Below, in pieces: positions 1-12,899 of a stretch of 64,000 bases of DNA. Position numbers and translations under genes: made by a program. The stretch comes from Trichopria drosophilae (taxonomy: Eukaryota > Arthropoda > Insecta > Hymenoptera > Diapriidae). The stretch spans positions 48,631,001 through 48,695,000 of the forward strand of contig CM059582.1 of assembly GCA_030407085.1 (NCBI GenBank). Reading direction: 5' to 3'. Each line of letters begins with the position of its first letter. Position 1 is the stretch's first letter. Under the pieces are notes generated by a model that had not been told where the DNA came from, made no database searches, and saw only the letters and a list, made by a program, of their open reading frames with translations.

Positions 1-260
1 TTCCCATGGACCCCCGATCTGGCCTCAGACAACGTGGTCGTAGATTGTCCAACCGATACGGCTCTCGCACCACCTGCCGCGGGAGGGAATTCAAAAATTA
101 TGAAAAAAATTTACACGTGTCGATCGTGTGTTTGTACAACGGGCCGAGGGATGAGAAAGAGGCGTTTAAGCCTCGTAAAGCGGAAAAGTAGTTGCAGTAA
201 ACTACGACTAACGTGTTCGATGCGATCGCATCCTCCAAACTCTTTTGAATTTTAACTTTA
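1..260. other. GC-rich island at window start
   Basis: The first 260 bases are visibly richer in G, C and CpG than the AT-rich sequence that follows. Short open frames occur in two + frames, but neither has a recognisable domain and they overlap each other, so I do not call a gene. It may be the edge of a regulatory island or of an exon beginning outside the window. Confidence 0.35.
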
Positions 261-3200
261 TGTGCTTTTTGTTGTTTTCTTGGATATATTTAATAGTACT
301 TTTCGTAAAAGGTAAGGAGATACCCTAGATATTGTTGTTTAGTCGATTGTTCCAAAGGTACAGTAATTTTTACGTTCTTTTGTCGTGTTCACGGGAGTTG
401 AACATTTTACGAAGTGTTCATAGTCATTAAGGGTCATATTACAATTTCGGAAAATAGTTATTTTTTAAATACCCTGAAACATTGGATTGTCGTCAAATTC
501 GTACGACAGGCTCACGCCAATAGAGAAGTTCGAATGATATTCTGTATTAATTTTCAAATATTCGTAGTTTTATTGATGAAGAAATACATTTTTAGGGAAT
601 TCTTAAAACTGTCTCTGACATATCTAAAACTCATGGAAATTGTGTGTAATTTCCTTTTCAGCAGCCGATAAGAAATGTACTAATAACACGTATTGCTTCA
701 ACGGAATTAGATGATGGTTCTACTTATAGTACCTATTGGTTAAAATTAATATGTTGCAGTCCAAATAGTTGGGCTTTTAGAACACACGCATTCGCCCTGA
801 AGGTCATCTAATTGCATATCGAAACATTATTTAATATCATCGGTAAAGTAAAATCCGGAAATGCAAAAAATTTGTGGAACGATTGACTAATTAACCGATG
901 CGGTTAACACAACAGATATATTTGGTTCTTTTAACCCATCCCGTTTGGTACTTAAAATCGAACATGTTTAGTCCTCAACAGCAATTGATTTGTTGCATGA
1001 ATTCCCTGAAGTCTAACATGCCTACACAGAAAATTACATTTATGTCTAGGAACATATTTAACTTCACCTGTTAAATATCGTTACAAAGTGGTTTGTAAAA
1101 TGATGATGACATAATGCTGAGGATAAGTCGGAAGTGGAGTGATCTGTCATCTATGATGAAAAAACTAGCAGATTACTTGCACTTAATCCAACGAGTCTCG
1201 AAGTTAGTTAATGAGAAACCAGAGTAATGACTCGCGAGTAACCTTTACCGAATGCGTAACGAATTTACAATTACGACAGATGGTTATCGTCGCGAATCGT
1301 TTTTACACCACTTCCCACGAGATGCTGTGAAAATTTCTGCAATCATTCCCGGATGTTAGTATCATATAATATTTAGCTAATGGTAAATTATTCTACGCTA
1401 TTTTTACCGCTGCCATTTGTAAATTAAATTGCGGATTAATGGTGATTTTTAAAATAAAACGAACAGACCATTAAATATTTTGCAGTTTCAGCAGTTTTCT
1501 ATAGTTTTTGATAGGGTTTTTCATCAGTCAAAGTTTGTGTTGATTGTATTTAATTAAAAGAATATTTGTAAAAAGAATACTGAAAGGAGAAAATCTTTGT
1601 TTCACTCAGTTTACGCCTTTTTATTACATTCTATTTGACTAATCTCTTAAAAGATTTAGACTGATGTAACTAGTTTAGCTTCAAAATATAAATTTTTTAA
1701 GAATCCCATTCGGGATTATAAGGTGATGAAAGGTGACGTGTCCAATATAAAAAATGGAGAATCATTTTCAGTTGGTATTACGAATAAATAAAGTGTCTGA
1801 TACGTGTGCAGAGATATAAAAGTTTTTTTAACGATTTTGAAAGTGTTGTAAATTGAACTGAATCACTAAAGGACGAAATTGCACTGCCTTTTTACTCTAT
1901 AAGTATATCATGTTTTGGTCTCCAATACCGAGGGCCACCCTGATTCACAACGAAAATGTTTGTCATGACATTTAAAAATGACTGACAAGTTTGATGGCGG
2001 CCATTCAAATTGGTTCGGTTGGGTCACGTTTCATTTTTGTTACAATTAACATGCCAATGTAAATATAACGAATTGTATAATTGAACGATGTTCAATTTAA
2101 TCGAAAACCCCTACAGCTAAACCTTCAGCTGTGTCTCCCCCCTCTAACTTCTCAAATGGGCTTTAGCGAGAAGTATCATGTATTATTCTGTTACTGCTAA
2201 AGGTTCTTATAATAATTACATTTTTAATCAGTTTTATATCTGGGCAGTTTTTACTTAATAGATTTGTCGAAAATGGTCTCTTGATTAACCTGTGAAAAGA
2301 TGTTTCTAGCGACCTGGATCAGTTTAACCTTCACCAGTAGTTTAGCGAAAAGTTATGCTACTATCTGTAACATAATTCGAATTTTCTTTTTCCAAATAAT
2401 CAGTGAATAGATCAATGAAAAACCACAAAATAAGGAAACTGAAACTATTTTAAGACTCTCTCCAGAAAGCAGATTTGGATAATAGCAAAAAATTAAATTA
2501 TAGAAATATCATTAATGATACCTTAAAGCGTCTTATTCGTTTTTTCTAACAATAAAAAGCAACAAATCACCAAAGATTACAAAATGTGTAAGTTACAAGA
2601 AACCATAGTGTCAAACCGTAACAACCGCGAGTTAAGTGGTATATCCAGGATAGGTTTATACGGGTACATATAACTCAAGGCGGCCGTGGTTTGGTATGGT
2701 GAATTAGCTCGAAAGCCCAGAGACCATGATGAAGGGGAATCGCGTGATGCATAAGTACGAGTAACCAAGGTGCCCACATGCTATTATGCGATCATGACTA
2801 ATGAACTAATAAGATTGGCTTTGTCCCAGGCCTGTCATTAAGCGCGATGTTGAGACGAAATCTGGATGGATTGAATTCTATCCCCTTCTGGAATTGACAT
2901 TCGAAAATGGAAACGCTTCATTTACTGCTCCCCTAGCTCTGATCGTAAAATTTAATTATGTTTATTAAGGAGTCGTTCGACGTAACTTATTTATCAAAAG
3001 ATGCCCGTAATATATTAGAGATTGGCATAAAACTATTGCAGTAATGACTTTAAAGAATTGGTACCTCATCGTTTTGAAAGAATTTATGAATCTATTCATT
3101 ACCGAGCTAGGAGTAGGTGTGCGATTCCTCGGCGGCTCATTGTAGCGTAATCGATGCACTGCGCGAATATGATGGAATGCATGGCTTATTTATGTAGTGT

Positions 3201-4420
3201 TTGTTCGACGGACGTTTTATTGCGAATATTATTCGTCTTTCGCTGGATGGGTATTGATTTATCGACTGTGATGCTATTACGGAAAAATGCGTGATTCAAG
3301 ATGGATGACACGGTGGAGAATTTTAGAGTTGTGTAATTATCAGAAATTGATTTATACGCGTTTGAATGCGTACCCAGTGAAACGCTAAGTTCAATGAAAC
3401 CTTAGGAATAATAAACACGAATTTAATGCAATATGTGTTTTAGTGCTCCAATGATAAATTGTTTAGTTTTTGTAATATTGACAGATATTGTTTATGAAGG
3501 ATATATATTTAATATTAGTTTATTGTTTTTTAAACTTATATTGAACCTTTTAAATTATGGGTTTTGAAATTGGGCGGATTTCTCAATAAGATCATAATAA
3601 GGATATTCACATTTAATTGAAATTAATTAAAATGAGATTAATTAAAATATAATGATTTTACCACAATGACTGAATTCAAGATTATTCATTGTTTAGTGAC
3701 TTTCTTAAAAAGTAGTGCCATCAAGGTAACTAAAATTTCGGTATATTGTCGTTTATAATAATACTAATGGCAAATTTAAATTTTATGTCATAAATCATCA
3801 TTCATTGTAATATATAGTTAACTCATTGACATGCAATTCCTGCGGTTAACAGCGGGTTTATACACATTCAATAATATGGTACTATATGTATATATGGATT
3901 TACTGGTCAAGTAGAATGAAAAAAAGTATATCATGGAATTAAATTTTTATGGAATAGGTTAAATCTTATAATAGCGCTAACTATATTTTTAAGGTATGTC
4001 TTTTTAAAGTTTTAATATAAACAACACTCGGATATAAATTTTTGTTGTACTGGGGTTCATACTACGCTAATCAGACTTTAAAGTAGCAGTTAATTACGAA
4101 TCTGCAATAAAAAATATGGGTTGCTAAGCTGATTTCAGACATAACCGCAACAAATCATAATCTAATAGTTTTTATTGCCATATATGCTTAAAGAGCGGCA
4201 ATATGACCTATTTCGGTTAAAGAATGCATTATTTCATTGTATTTTGACTCGCTGAATATAAGCTGACGTGAAAAATAGCAGCCAATGGCGAATTTCACAA
4301 ATAACCTAAAAAAATATTTTTATAGCGTCTCAAACTTTTTAGAGCACCTTAAATTCATGTCTTTCCTTCAAAAAATCGTAAAAGATATCAAATTATATAG
4401 CGACATATATACAAAAAAAA

Positions 4421-4444
4421 AACTATCACTTCTCTCAGGTACGA
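4421..4444 (+). promoter_or_regulatory. weak recursive-splice-site candidate
   Basis: A pyrimidine-rich tract (CTATCACTTCTCTCAG) ends in AG at 4437-4438, immediately followed by GTACGA. This is the fused acceptor-donor layout of a ratchet point. The donor half matches the consensus only partly, and I see no clear downstream donor. It is listed because it is the same type of site as those at 29831 and 48389, on the same strand. Confidence 0.2.
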
Positions 4445-5517
4445 GTTGAATTTTATGTTGTTTTTTTTGTAATTATGTCGAGAAAATGATTGCCGAATAT
4501 ATACTGAGCAACACACCAGTTTAAATTAAATTTACGTTAAATTTTATTTTAAAACCAAATGGATTTAGTCAACTTCATGATTAAAGTATAAACCGTTGCG
4601 AAAATATACGTAGACCCCGCCTCAAATTAGTTCATCAAAGGTCGGTACTGCACCCGCAGAATTATGTTCCACCTGCTCCATTTACCACAAGATTTCGACT
4701 ATTATATTAAGTTCCTACTTCAAATTACAATGTACATCTGCTTTCTGTAAAATCTTTGTTCTAACACCTGCGGAATTTCGGTATTACTTTAATTCTTACA
4801 GAACTCGATTAAATATTGTAATTCAATAATTAAGTCTTATTAAACTAAAAGATATTCTTGGATCACATTGAAGCATGATAACAAAATTAATAATATCTAT
4901 TTTGTAAACGCTATTATCATTCTCCATGCCATGAAGTATCGGTTATAAATTACAGACCTTAATTGAAAGCGAAACAGCATACAGATGACTGTTTGATTTA
5001 TTTTTCTTTCATGAAGTTAAAAAGGCAATAAAACATTTTAAAATCATTTAAATTTGTATATCTGATTCCTAGAAATACTATCAGTAAATGCTACAAAATG
5101 CAACTCCTACGAATAAAACCTGGAATTTACCTAAGTAATCGATCGCCAAAGTTAGCATCACTAATTACCATCACCAAAGAGTTTGAAGAGGTTTAGTGAT
5201 TATTATTTAATCATTCCCTAACCTAACCTTCGATGAATTTCTTAAAGAATAGTCTTTTATCCGAAAATGCTTCAGTTGCGAATGTAACATCATCATACGT
5301 GTCAAAACTCTTTCTCTGGGTCGTCTTTTTTATCTCCGAACTGACTGAAATCATATGGAGCCAGATATAATGAATGTAAAGTGTGTGAAAGCAATTCAAA
5401 TCTAAAATCGTTTGGTGGATTTTCATCGATTTTTTTATCTGCCATATGAGTCATACACTTGTTTACTAAATCAGCCAATTGATTCCACAGTACACGAATT
5501 AAATTAAATAGTTGAAA

Positions 5518-5542
5518 CTACTACTACTACTACTACTACTAC
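5518..5542. repeat. (CTA)n microsatellite
   Basis: About eight tandem CTA units, ending in CTACC. Simple sequence with no coding context. Confidence 0.9.
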
Positions 5543-6003
5543 CAACTGTATAGTAGAATAAAGGTACAGCCATAATTGTTAGCTAATTGTACTATCGAAA
5601 TAATGACCTAGATAAATTAGATAGTCTAATATTTAAATAACAAAAGCATGTAAAGAACGTTGTTATGCCAGATCCAACTATTCCCAAAGTCGTACCAACT
5701 ATTTCATTATTTTCAGCGTGTAATATATTAATCGCTCTTAATTACCCAGCTGTTCATAAACAAAGTTAATCAGCACAAACTTAAGCTCAACATAATCTCA
5801 GCTTACAACATAAACCGGGTATGTTTGGAAATACAGAAACCATGATCACTGATAACTGATGGATTTTTAGACACTTTGGTTAGAATTCACCTTCATCTCA
5901 TCAGTTGGCTGATGTTCTTTTTAGCTGTTTCTTTTCTTTCTTTTTATTTTATTAAAGCTACGTTTTCCTCCTTATTTTTAGTTTTCTTGGAAAAAGAATT
6001 TTC

Positions 6004-6261
6004 GGGTACGGGTCGAAAAACAGACAAATCAAAAAGCCGAAAGGTTAAAAAATCGACAGTCAAAAATCGTCAGTCAAAAAACCGACAATCGAGAAGACTA
6101 CATTCAAAAAACGGACAATCGAAAAGCCACCAGACAAAAAACCGACACTTCAAAAAGTGTTTATCCGCTTGTCAATGTGTCGGATTTTTGACTGTCGGCT
6201 TTTCGATGGTCGGTTTTTTAACCTGTCGGCTTTTTGATTTGTCTGTTTTTCGAGCCGCACC
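6004..6261 (+). mobile_element. Family A foldback element, copy A1
   Basis: The left end GGGTACGGGTCGAAAAACAG and the right end (reverse complement GGTGCGGCTCGAAAAACAG) are inverted copies. Both arms are runs of a ~15-bp unit of the type AAAAAGCCGACAGTC, pointing in opposite directions. The core at about 6147-6182 carries TCCGCTTGTCAATGTG, shared with three other copies. Flanking octamers GAATTTTC (5996-6003) and TAATTTTC (6262-6269) match at 7 of 8 positions, like a target-site duplication. An apparent lysine-rich open frame across it is an artefact of the 15-bp (five-codon) period. No transposase is encoded, so it is non-autonomous. Confidence 0.85.
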
Positions 6262-6524
6262 TAATTTTCGAATGCGGATTACATGAGTTTCCACAAATGA
6301 CATTTCGTCAAATGAAAATGGTCCTATCTTAAATGAAACTCATTTTTTGCCTTAATAACTATTTTTTACATATTAAGCTAGTTGGCAATGGAATGATCGG
6401 ATATCTCCGCATATGTAACATTCTTATACACGAAGTAGGCTCATGTTCATAGCAAACATCTGGTGGAAAATTTGACTGTCTAAAGAATAAATTCTTTGCA
6501 ATTTTATACTTAAACCTTCACGCA

Positions 6525-6960
6525 AAAATCGGCGCGTGTCATTTTCGCAGATTACAAGCACGTCACCATGAAAGCGATAACATCCTCCATCCTGGACGCT
6601 CTCCCGCTGTTTGATGACGGGGGCAGTTTGTCCCGCTGTATTACGTGTACGTGCGGCGATAAACGATTCTCATTATTACGCAAATGATTGTTAGCGCACG
6701 CATCGCGAACATTTCCCTCTTACGTCCTTTGAGATTACAAAGTGCGATCGAATTTTCCTAGAGTCGAATGGGAGATTGGGTAGGGATCCGACAGAGAGGG
6801 CGAGAGCGACAGAGAGAAACGACCGAGGACAATCGACGATAAGCCACGAACGTGTGTGCCACTTTCGATGATCGCAGGTACTGTTAGGTGTGACTGCAGA
6901 ATCGTCTTTCTCAGCAGCCGAGGAAAACGGCGGAATGTCATTTTTTAATGACCTGGCGAA
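6525..6960. other. GC/CpG-rich island with GAGA-type motifs
   Basis: CpG-dense relative to its flanks. It contains a GAGAG-rich run at about 6793-6825 of the sort bound by insect GAGA factors. Two overlapping minus-strand frames are open (6691-6969 and 6735-6941), but neither has recognisable features. I read it as a candidate regulatory island. Confidence 0.35.
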
Positions 6961-7442
6961 CGAATACAATTTTGCTTTGATGCATTTCGTCTGGAAACAT
7001 TATGTAACTTTGATTGCGAGCATTAGATGACAGCTTTCGGTTCTATTACAATTATCGTCAGACATAACCAAATATTTTTATAAATTTACTTCCACGTCAA
7101 TCATTGAGGCTTTCCTCTGATAATGGATTAATTTCCAATCTGAAGATACAAAAAGTACGATGAAAGATTGGAACGAAACGGTAAAGCACACAATTAATTT
7201 CTGAATTCAATCTATTTTTTTTCGTAATATAGATTATCTGCTAATAAACAGAACATCGAGAAAGAAATCTCTTTTCACAAACACAGCAGAATTTCTTTGT
7301 ACATTTCGAAATAATTGTATAAGAATGGTTGCTAAGGTTTGTTTTTTTGTTTGGAAACATCAGCTGTTTTCTATTTACCTAAATCCACTAAGCTTTCTAA
7401 ATAATTTACGGATTATGTTTCTCTTTAAGGTTTTAAAAAATT

Positions 7443-7657
7443 GGGTGCGGGTCGAAAAACCGACAAATCAAAAAGCCGACAGGTCGAAAAACCAACAGTC
7501 AAAAAACCGACAGTTCAATAAATGAGTGACCTCTTGACGATATGTCTATTTTTTTATGTGTTGGTTTTTTGACTATCGGTTTTTTGACTGTCGGCTTTAT
7601 GACTGTCGTTTCTTTACCTGTCGGCTTGTTAATTTGTCGGGGTTTCGACCCACACAC
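7443..7657 (+). mobile_element. Family A foldback element, copy A2
   Basis: Begins GGGTGCGGGTCGAAAAACCG, continues with arm units (AAAAAGCCGACAGGTCG and similar), passes a core near 7512-7560 related to that of A1, and ends in the inverted arm closing with CGACCCACACAC. It is flanked by the identical octamer AAAAAATT at 7435-7442 and 7658-7665, a convincing 8-bp target-site duplication. Non-autonomous; no protein encoded. Confidence 0.9.
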
Positions 7658-7668
7658 AAAAAATTTAT

Positions 7669-8121
7669 GGGTGTGGGTCGAAAAACCGGCAACTCAAAAA
7701 ACCTACAGTCAAACAGCTGACACGTCAAAAAGCCGACACACAAACAACCGATACGTCTAAAAGCCGACAGTCAAAAAGTATCGACAAGCGGGTAGTCATT
7801 TTTTGAAGTTTCAGTTTTTTTACTGGCAACTTTTCAATTCTCGGATTTTTGGCAGTCAATTCTTCGAAATGTCGGTTATTTGAATATCGGAATCATGACA
7901 TTTCAGTTTTTAAACTATCGCTTTTTTGCCTGTCGATTTTTTGAATATCGATTTCTTAATTGTGTCAGTCTTTTTACTATTGGCTATTTTACGTTTCAGC
8001 CGTTTTCCTGTCGCCTTTTTGCCTGTCGGTTTTTGGAATGTCGGATTTTTGAATGTCGGATTTTTGACTGTCGGTTTTTTGACTGTCGGTTTTTTGACTG
8101 TTGGTTTTTCGTCCGACACCC
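7669..8121 (-). mobile_element. Family A foldback element, copy A3 (long arm)
   Basis: Begins GGGTGTGGGTCG and ends GTCCGACACCC, with perfect octamer duplications AAATTTAT at 7661-7668 and 8122-8129. The arms are unequal: about 110 bp on the left, about 320 bp of TGTCGGTTTTTTGAC-type 15-mers on the right. The core (about 7776-7810) reads ATCGACAAGCGGG, the reverse complement of the A1 and A5b core, so this copy is inserted in the opposite orientation. Its left duplication overlaps the right duplication of A2, so the two insertions are 11 bases apart. The open frames on both strands are repeat artefacts. Confidence 0.9.
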
Positions 8122-8129
8122 AAATTTAT

Positions 8130-10489
8130 TGGCTACTTTTTAATGTAAGGTAGTATTTTACCATTTTTTGGTTAACAATTTACTACTAACTACTTAAAAA
8201 TTATCTACATTATTGATCGTGCCTACCAAATAATGCTTAAAAAAATCACATTTTTGTTTTAATTTATTATATTAACCAAACAATATATTTCTGAAAACCC
8301 CAAATCCTAATTATAGTATTTTTTTTCCATGTTCATTTTCTCTGAAGTAATGGATTCATTAATTAAATTGTGCATGAACTTACCTAGATTCAATACTACT
8401 CGCGTGATATTAGAATCCAGTGTTAAGTTTTAATGGAACCGAATACTCGCGTACATTCAATATGATGCTGGTTTCGATATGTGGAGAACACTGAAATGAA
8501 GAAATGAGCGTCTTTCTATGCAGGCGGCTCTTCTTACAATTAGTTCTGAGAGTTTATCTTTGGTATTTTCAACCGTGAGTTCCAACATTGCGTATATTAA
8601 TTAAGGATTCAATATATTAAACTTTAGTTTCTGTAGTTGTTCGCAGGACTTAGTTTTTAGAGTACTGAAAAAAAAATTAAAAAATAAACGAACTTGTAAT
8701 AACAAATGCGCTTACTCCAAACCTTTGATACTAAATAACTATCCTAATATCATTGGTGATACGTTGTATTTATGTTTATTTTGTATTTATTTTTTATGTG
8801 GTTATGGTGAATTTGTATTTATACGTTGACGATTTTCTCTTAAGAAACGTATTTAATGTAGGACAAACTTAATTTTTAAATTCCCTCATGGACCAAAATA
8901 TAATTACAAAAATATAATTTTTTTCGTGAAATTTATTTCTGATTTCTCCCAGATTTTGCTGAAATTTGAATAACGATGGTATGAAACGATTACGTTACTA
9001 TTTCAATAGCCATAATGTTAAAAAATTGGCAAAATTATTCATTTGATTTTACCTAATTATATTTCACGGTTTCGATGATTGTTGCCTGAGCCACACAGAG
9101 CTGTAACTCGCTTATCTTGTATAGTGTTTGATGAAATATAGAATTTTCAGAAGGTTATTGAATAAAATCACTCTTTAAAGATTATTCCACGAATTAAAGA
9201 AATATACCCAACATACATTTCGCTTCGAGTGAAAACTCGATATTACTCTTAGTAACTATTATTTTTGCAGTTTTATTTCTCATAGCTATTGATTTGCTTT
9301 ATTTTTTTTAAATGAAGTTTTTTATAATATGACAAATACGAAAACACAGGACGCGTTATGTACCGACCGTAAAAAAAAGACCAGTACTTTGTTTGTAATT
9401 ACGGGCCATAAAATTTCTAATAGAGTATCGGCCTGTTATAAATCTCCTTTCCGACAAAATTTGAACGAACTTTCTGAGACTTTACGGACATTGTTTATTT
9501 CAGAAGTGAAACATTAACTTTGCAATAACAATGAGTAAATTCATATAATTAAAGCTTGGTATTATTTCAGTAAAAACTACAATATGTTTTATTAAAAATG
9601 TTGTACGGTGAACCGAGTCAAAAATTAAAAACAATTTCTCAAAAGTTCATCCTATGACATTTTTATTGATTTTTTACGAGTGACAAATTGGATGTATTTT
9701 ATGCTGATAAAATGTTTCATGTTCACTTTGTACCGAAATATTGTCCGAAATTTAAATTATGCACAACTATACGGGAAATGTAATTTGTTTGAAAATTCCT
9801 TGAGCCATTTAGAGAACTCAAGACCATTAATTTCATATTATTATACGTTTAAGGGATTTTCAGTAATTTAGGGATCAGTTTCAATCCTTAAACCCTCTTT
9901 TTTGCCGATAAAAAAATACGTATGGATTATTTTTCTGAGTTGTAACAATTAATATACCAACATGTAGACCAATCGACTTGTCACGCTTGAGTAGTGTTAG
10001 AGCATTTCCTATATGTTTAAAAAGGTAAAGTAGAGTGAGGATTGAAATACAGTATATCCTGCAGCATTGTAATGCAACCAAGTTTTGATTCTACACCTAA
10101 CTTTTTATCACTAGTTTTCAGTAATTTCTTATTATTACTTGTTTAGTAGTTTTCATTTTGTATCTAAGAAAAATAAAAGCTCCACTCATTATCGCAAGGT
10201 TTAATTAAGCCGCTTTATCCGATTCTGCCGTATTTGTAAATTTACTACATAATCAACAAGTCAGTATTAGCATCCAGAGGATGGTCTAATAAATTAGTGA
10301 CATGTTAACAATTTGTAATATAACCCATGCAATAATTCGCCTAAAGAAATAAAATTTTAAGTACATTCATCAGTTATTTAAAAGTAGTTACAAAACCTGC
10401 CAACTTATTTTAATGACAGCAATTAAAACGTTGCGAAAGCCTGAAAATTTATATTATCGTTCGATTCATTTAATTAAGGATTTTCTTTT
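8130..10489. other. AT-rich non-coding stretch
   Basis: Nothing coding or repetitive stands out. The short open frames have biased, low-complexity compositions typical of AT-rich intron or intergenic DNA. Confidence 0.6.
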
Positions 10490-11230
10490 CACTGCTCGTT
10501 TCGTCGCGTAACCCGGGATTCGTCCCTTGGCATGCATCTTCAGGAATGACATTTTGCAACCTCCCACGGAAAAACTTTGCGTACGACACGTCCCGCGGAG
10601 TCGGTAACAAGCTTGGAACAATATTCCTAGATTTCATCATTGATAATTATTATGCAATTGATTATCGTCGGGAAGATTAAAGACGACCGTCGAGCGTGCC
10701 GCAACGCTTCGCGGCATTCCGCGATTCATTATTTATAGTTCCATTATTTCTTCATTCGTTATTCCTGTTTTCGTCCACGAATGAATTTCTCCCCCGCGTT
10801 ACGACATAACGCATCGCGTGCTAGTATTGGCCTCAGGGTTGCGTGATGGTTCCTCCTGGAAAGGTAGGCCCGTGAAGGAGGAAGAAGTTTCCTCCGCGAT
10901 CGATTGTGGAAAAATCTAACCCGGGCCCTCGAAGGGTTCGTGGGTGACCGGGGGCCGTTGGCCCCGAGTGAACCCTCTACGAGCCGCGTTTCAACCTCGA
11001 GCTCAGATCCTTCTCGCAGACCCCGCCCGGGTCGGAGGTCCCTCACCTGTTCCCGCGCCCCTTCCCCCAATTGCCCCCTCCAGAGAAGAGTCTTCCTCTT
11101 TCTCTATTCCTCTCTCGGAGAGCCATGGACCCAAGAGACGTCCGACAGGGTAATTACGTCCGATTACGTACTCGTACGCGTCGCGGCTTTTACATACCAC
11201 CTTGATAAACAGAGAAAGAAATAGAGAAAG
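10490..11230. other. GC/CpG-rich island
   Basis: One of the most CpG-dense parts of the window. Frames are open on both strands at once (for example 10759-11070 minus and 10904-11224 plus), as expected of GC-rich sequence with few stop codons. None shows a domain, signal peptide or splice-bounded exon. It is followed by a purine-rich AGAAAG tract at about 11208-11236. Probable regulatory or conserved non-coding island; an unrecognised exon cannot be excluded. Confidence 0.4.
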
Positions 11231-12021
11231 AGAAAGATCCACAGGTTCTCCACTTCTGCGGTTCTCCAAAGATTTTTATTGCGAAACTCATCGCGTCACA
11301 GCTAGAATCGATTAACGGACATTGGTTTTATTCATTCGCACGGTCATTGGTCAAATACCTCCGACCGAGTGGACATGAGAAAATGACTCTTTTGTTATCC
11401 GCGACGCGTGTTGCCTCGCGTTCCACTCGTAATAGCGACAGATTTTTGTAACTGTACATATCGGCAACTTTCGTCAGCCAATTTTTTATATGCTTAGGAA
11501 TTCAATACATTTTTGGGAGTGACAGTTTCCGTATTAAGAAGGTTAATAATGATACTGTATAAATATTTTAGAGCCCAAAATCACTTTTTATAGACTGATC
11601 TATGAATCGTTGTAATATAATAAAATGCGCGATTATTTTTCTTCCAAGAGTGACTCACTTTTCCCACCATATAGAGTAAATTTTCTTTAGGGTATCTCGA
11701 AGATAAAGATCATTACTCTTATTTATAATAACGCCTTCGGAAGAATAAATATTTCACACACTCTAAGAACATTATAGTGTTTGTTACCACAAACTTGAGT
11801 GCAATACAGTCACAATAATATATATGGTATCGGGAACCTATTTTTATGGTAAAATTAACTATATTTATAATGCTGGTTACCGTAAACCAGAGTGAAATGC
11901 AGTTTGAACTATAAATTTATCTCAGTGCACTGATAGGAAGTTGTGAGGGACAGAAATACACTCGAGAAAAGTGTTCTATGCTCCAGAGGATTATTCTTTT
12001 CAGGATTAGGAGGCCAAATTA

Positions 12022-12284
12022 CAGTCAAGTCCAGGTATATTTATTGACTCGATTCCACGCCTTCCCCTCCCTTCATGGTTTATTTACAAAAATAAGGTGG
12101 GCATTGCTTCTCCCACTCCCCTCACTCCCGTTATGTTTGTGACATCACAACAGCCATTCCTGAGGCCCCAACCCGCAAGGTGGGGGAAAAAGAGAGCGGC
12201 GACAGGTAAATATAACGAGCCGGGACCGGGCAAATATGATGGGACGTAAATATAGCGAGACAAAATTATACCGCGACTCTACTG
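12022..12284. mobile_element. TA-flanked MITE (pogo/Tigger-like ends), copy F1
   Basis: Left end CAGTCAAGTCCAGGTATATTT and right end (reverse complement CAGTAGAGTCGCGG) are imperfect inverted repeats, with TA on each side (12020-12021 and 12285-12286). The interior is alignable by eye to the element at 41831: both contain GCTTCTCCCACT, a CATCACA/CGTCACA block, a GGCCCC block and CAAGGTGGGGG. The TA target and CAGTA-type ends resemble pogo/Tigger-class Tc1-mariner derivatives; that class is an inference. No transposase. Confidence 0.75.
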
Positions 12285-12806
12285 TACTATACTTCTGATC
12301 CTCGCAACTATACTGTTCTATCAGTGCAGACTTTTCTCAACTGGACTTACTACATTTATTGTAACAATTACAATACAATTGTATGTTGTGTATGAAAGTT
12401 TAATATATGTTTTCAAACATCTAATGAAAACTGAGTCTTATCAAAGTAGAATGGTTGATATCGGCACATAATTTATAGAAAGTTACCAACCTGATATCAA
12501 CAAATTTGTGAAATTCGTCGAGGATCCATAATTGTGCCCTGTTACGTAATATACTATTATCTCCTTCAGATGAGTAACTAAATCTGCACTATATAAAAAT
12601 AGCAATTTTTACTGCGAGCAGTAAAATTTAGTCTGCTGCTTTTCTGACTACTTGAGGATGTATATTTTACAATTACTTCAACATTTTGTGATGAATATTT
12701 CATCATTAATTGGACATTGTTATATAATTATTTCAACAGTACATTTCTCAGAAGGGGAATTCACTCTTTTTGGAGTAGAAGTTGAGCCATTCTTGAAAAG
12801 TGTGTT

Positions 12807-12813
12807 GTCTCTC

Positions 12814-12895
<82 letters not shown>

Positions 12896-12896
12896 C
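12807..12896. repeat. (CT)n microsatellite
   Basis: About 90 bases of nearly uninterrupted CT dinucleotides, with a few GTCT interruptions at the left end. A 92-residue open frame through it is serine/leucine low complexity and not a gene. Confidence 0.95.
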
Positions 12897-12899
12897 CTT

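Larger units (their letters stand above)
261..5995. other. AT-rich non-coding stretch
   Basis: No open frame here looks coding. The stretch is AT-rich with poly-A and poly-T runs. A slightly GC-richer patch lies at about 2580-2940. The only discrete items I support are a CTA microsatellite and a weak recursive-splice-like site, both listed separately. It reads as intron or intergenic sequence. Confidence 0.6.

Noticed and set aside
7443..8121. Regular short repeats as a CRISPR-like array
   Set aside because: Units are contiguous, imperfect and reverse direction at the centre; there are no spacers, and the context is eukaryotic.
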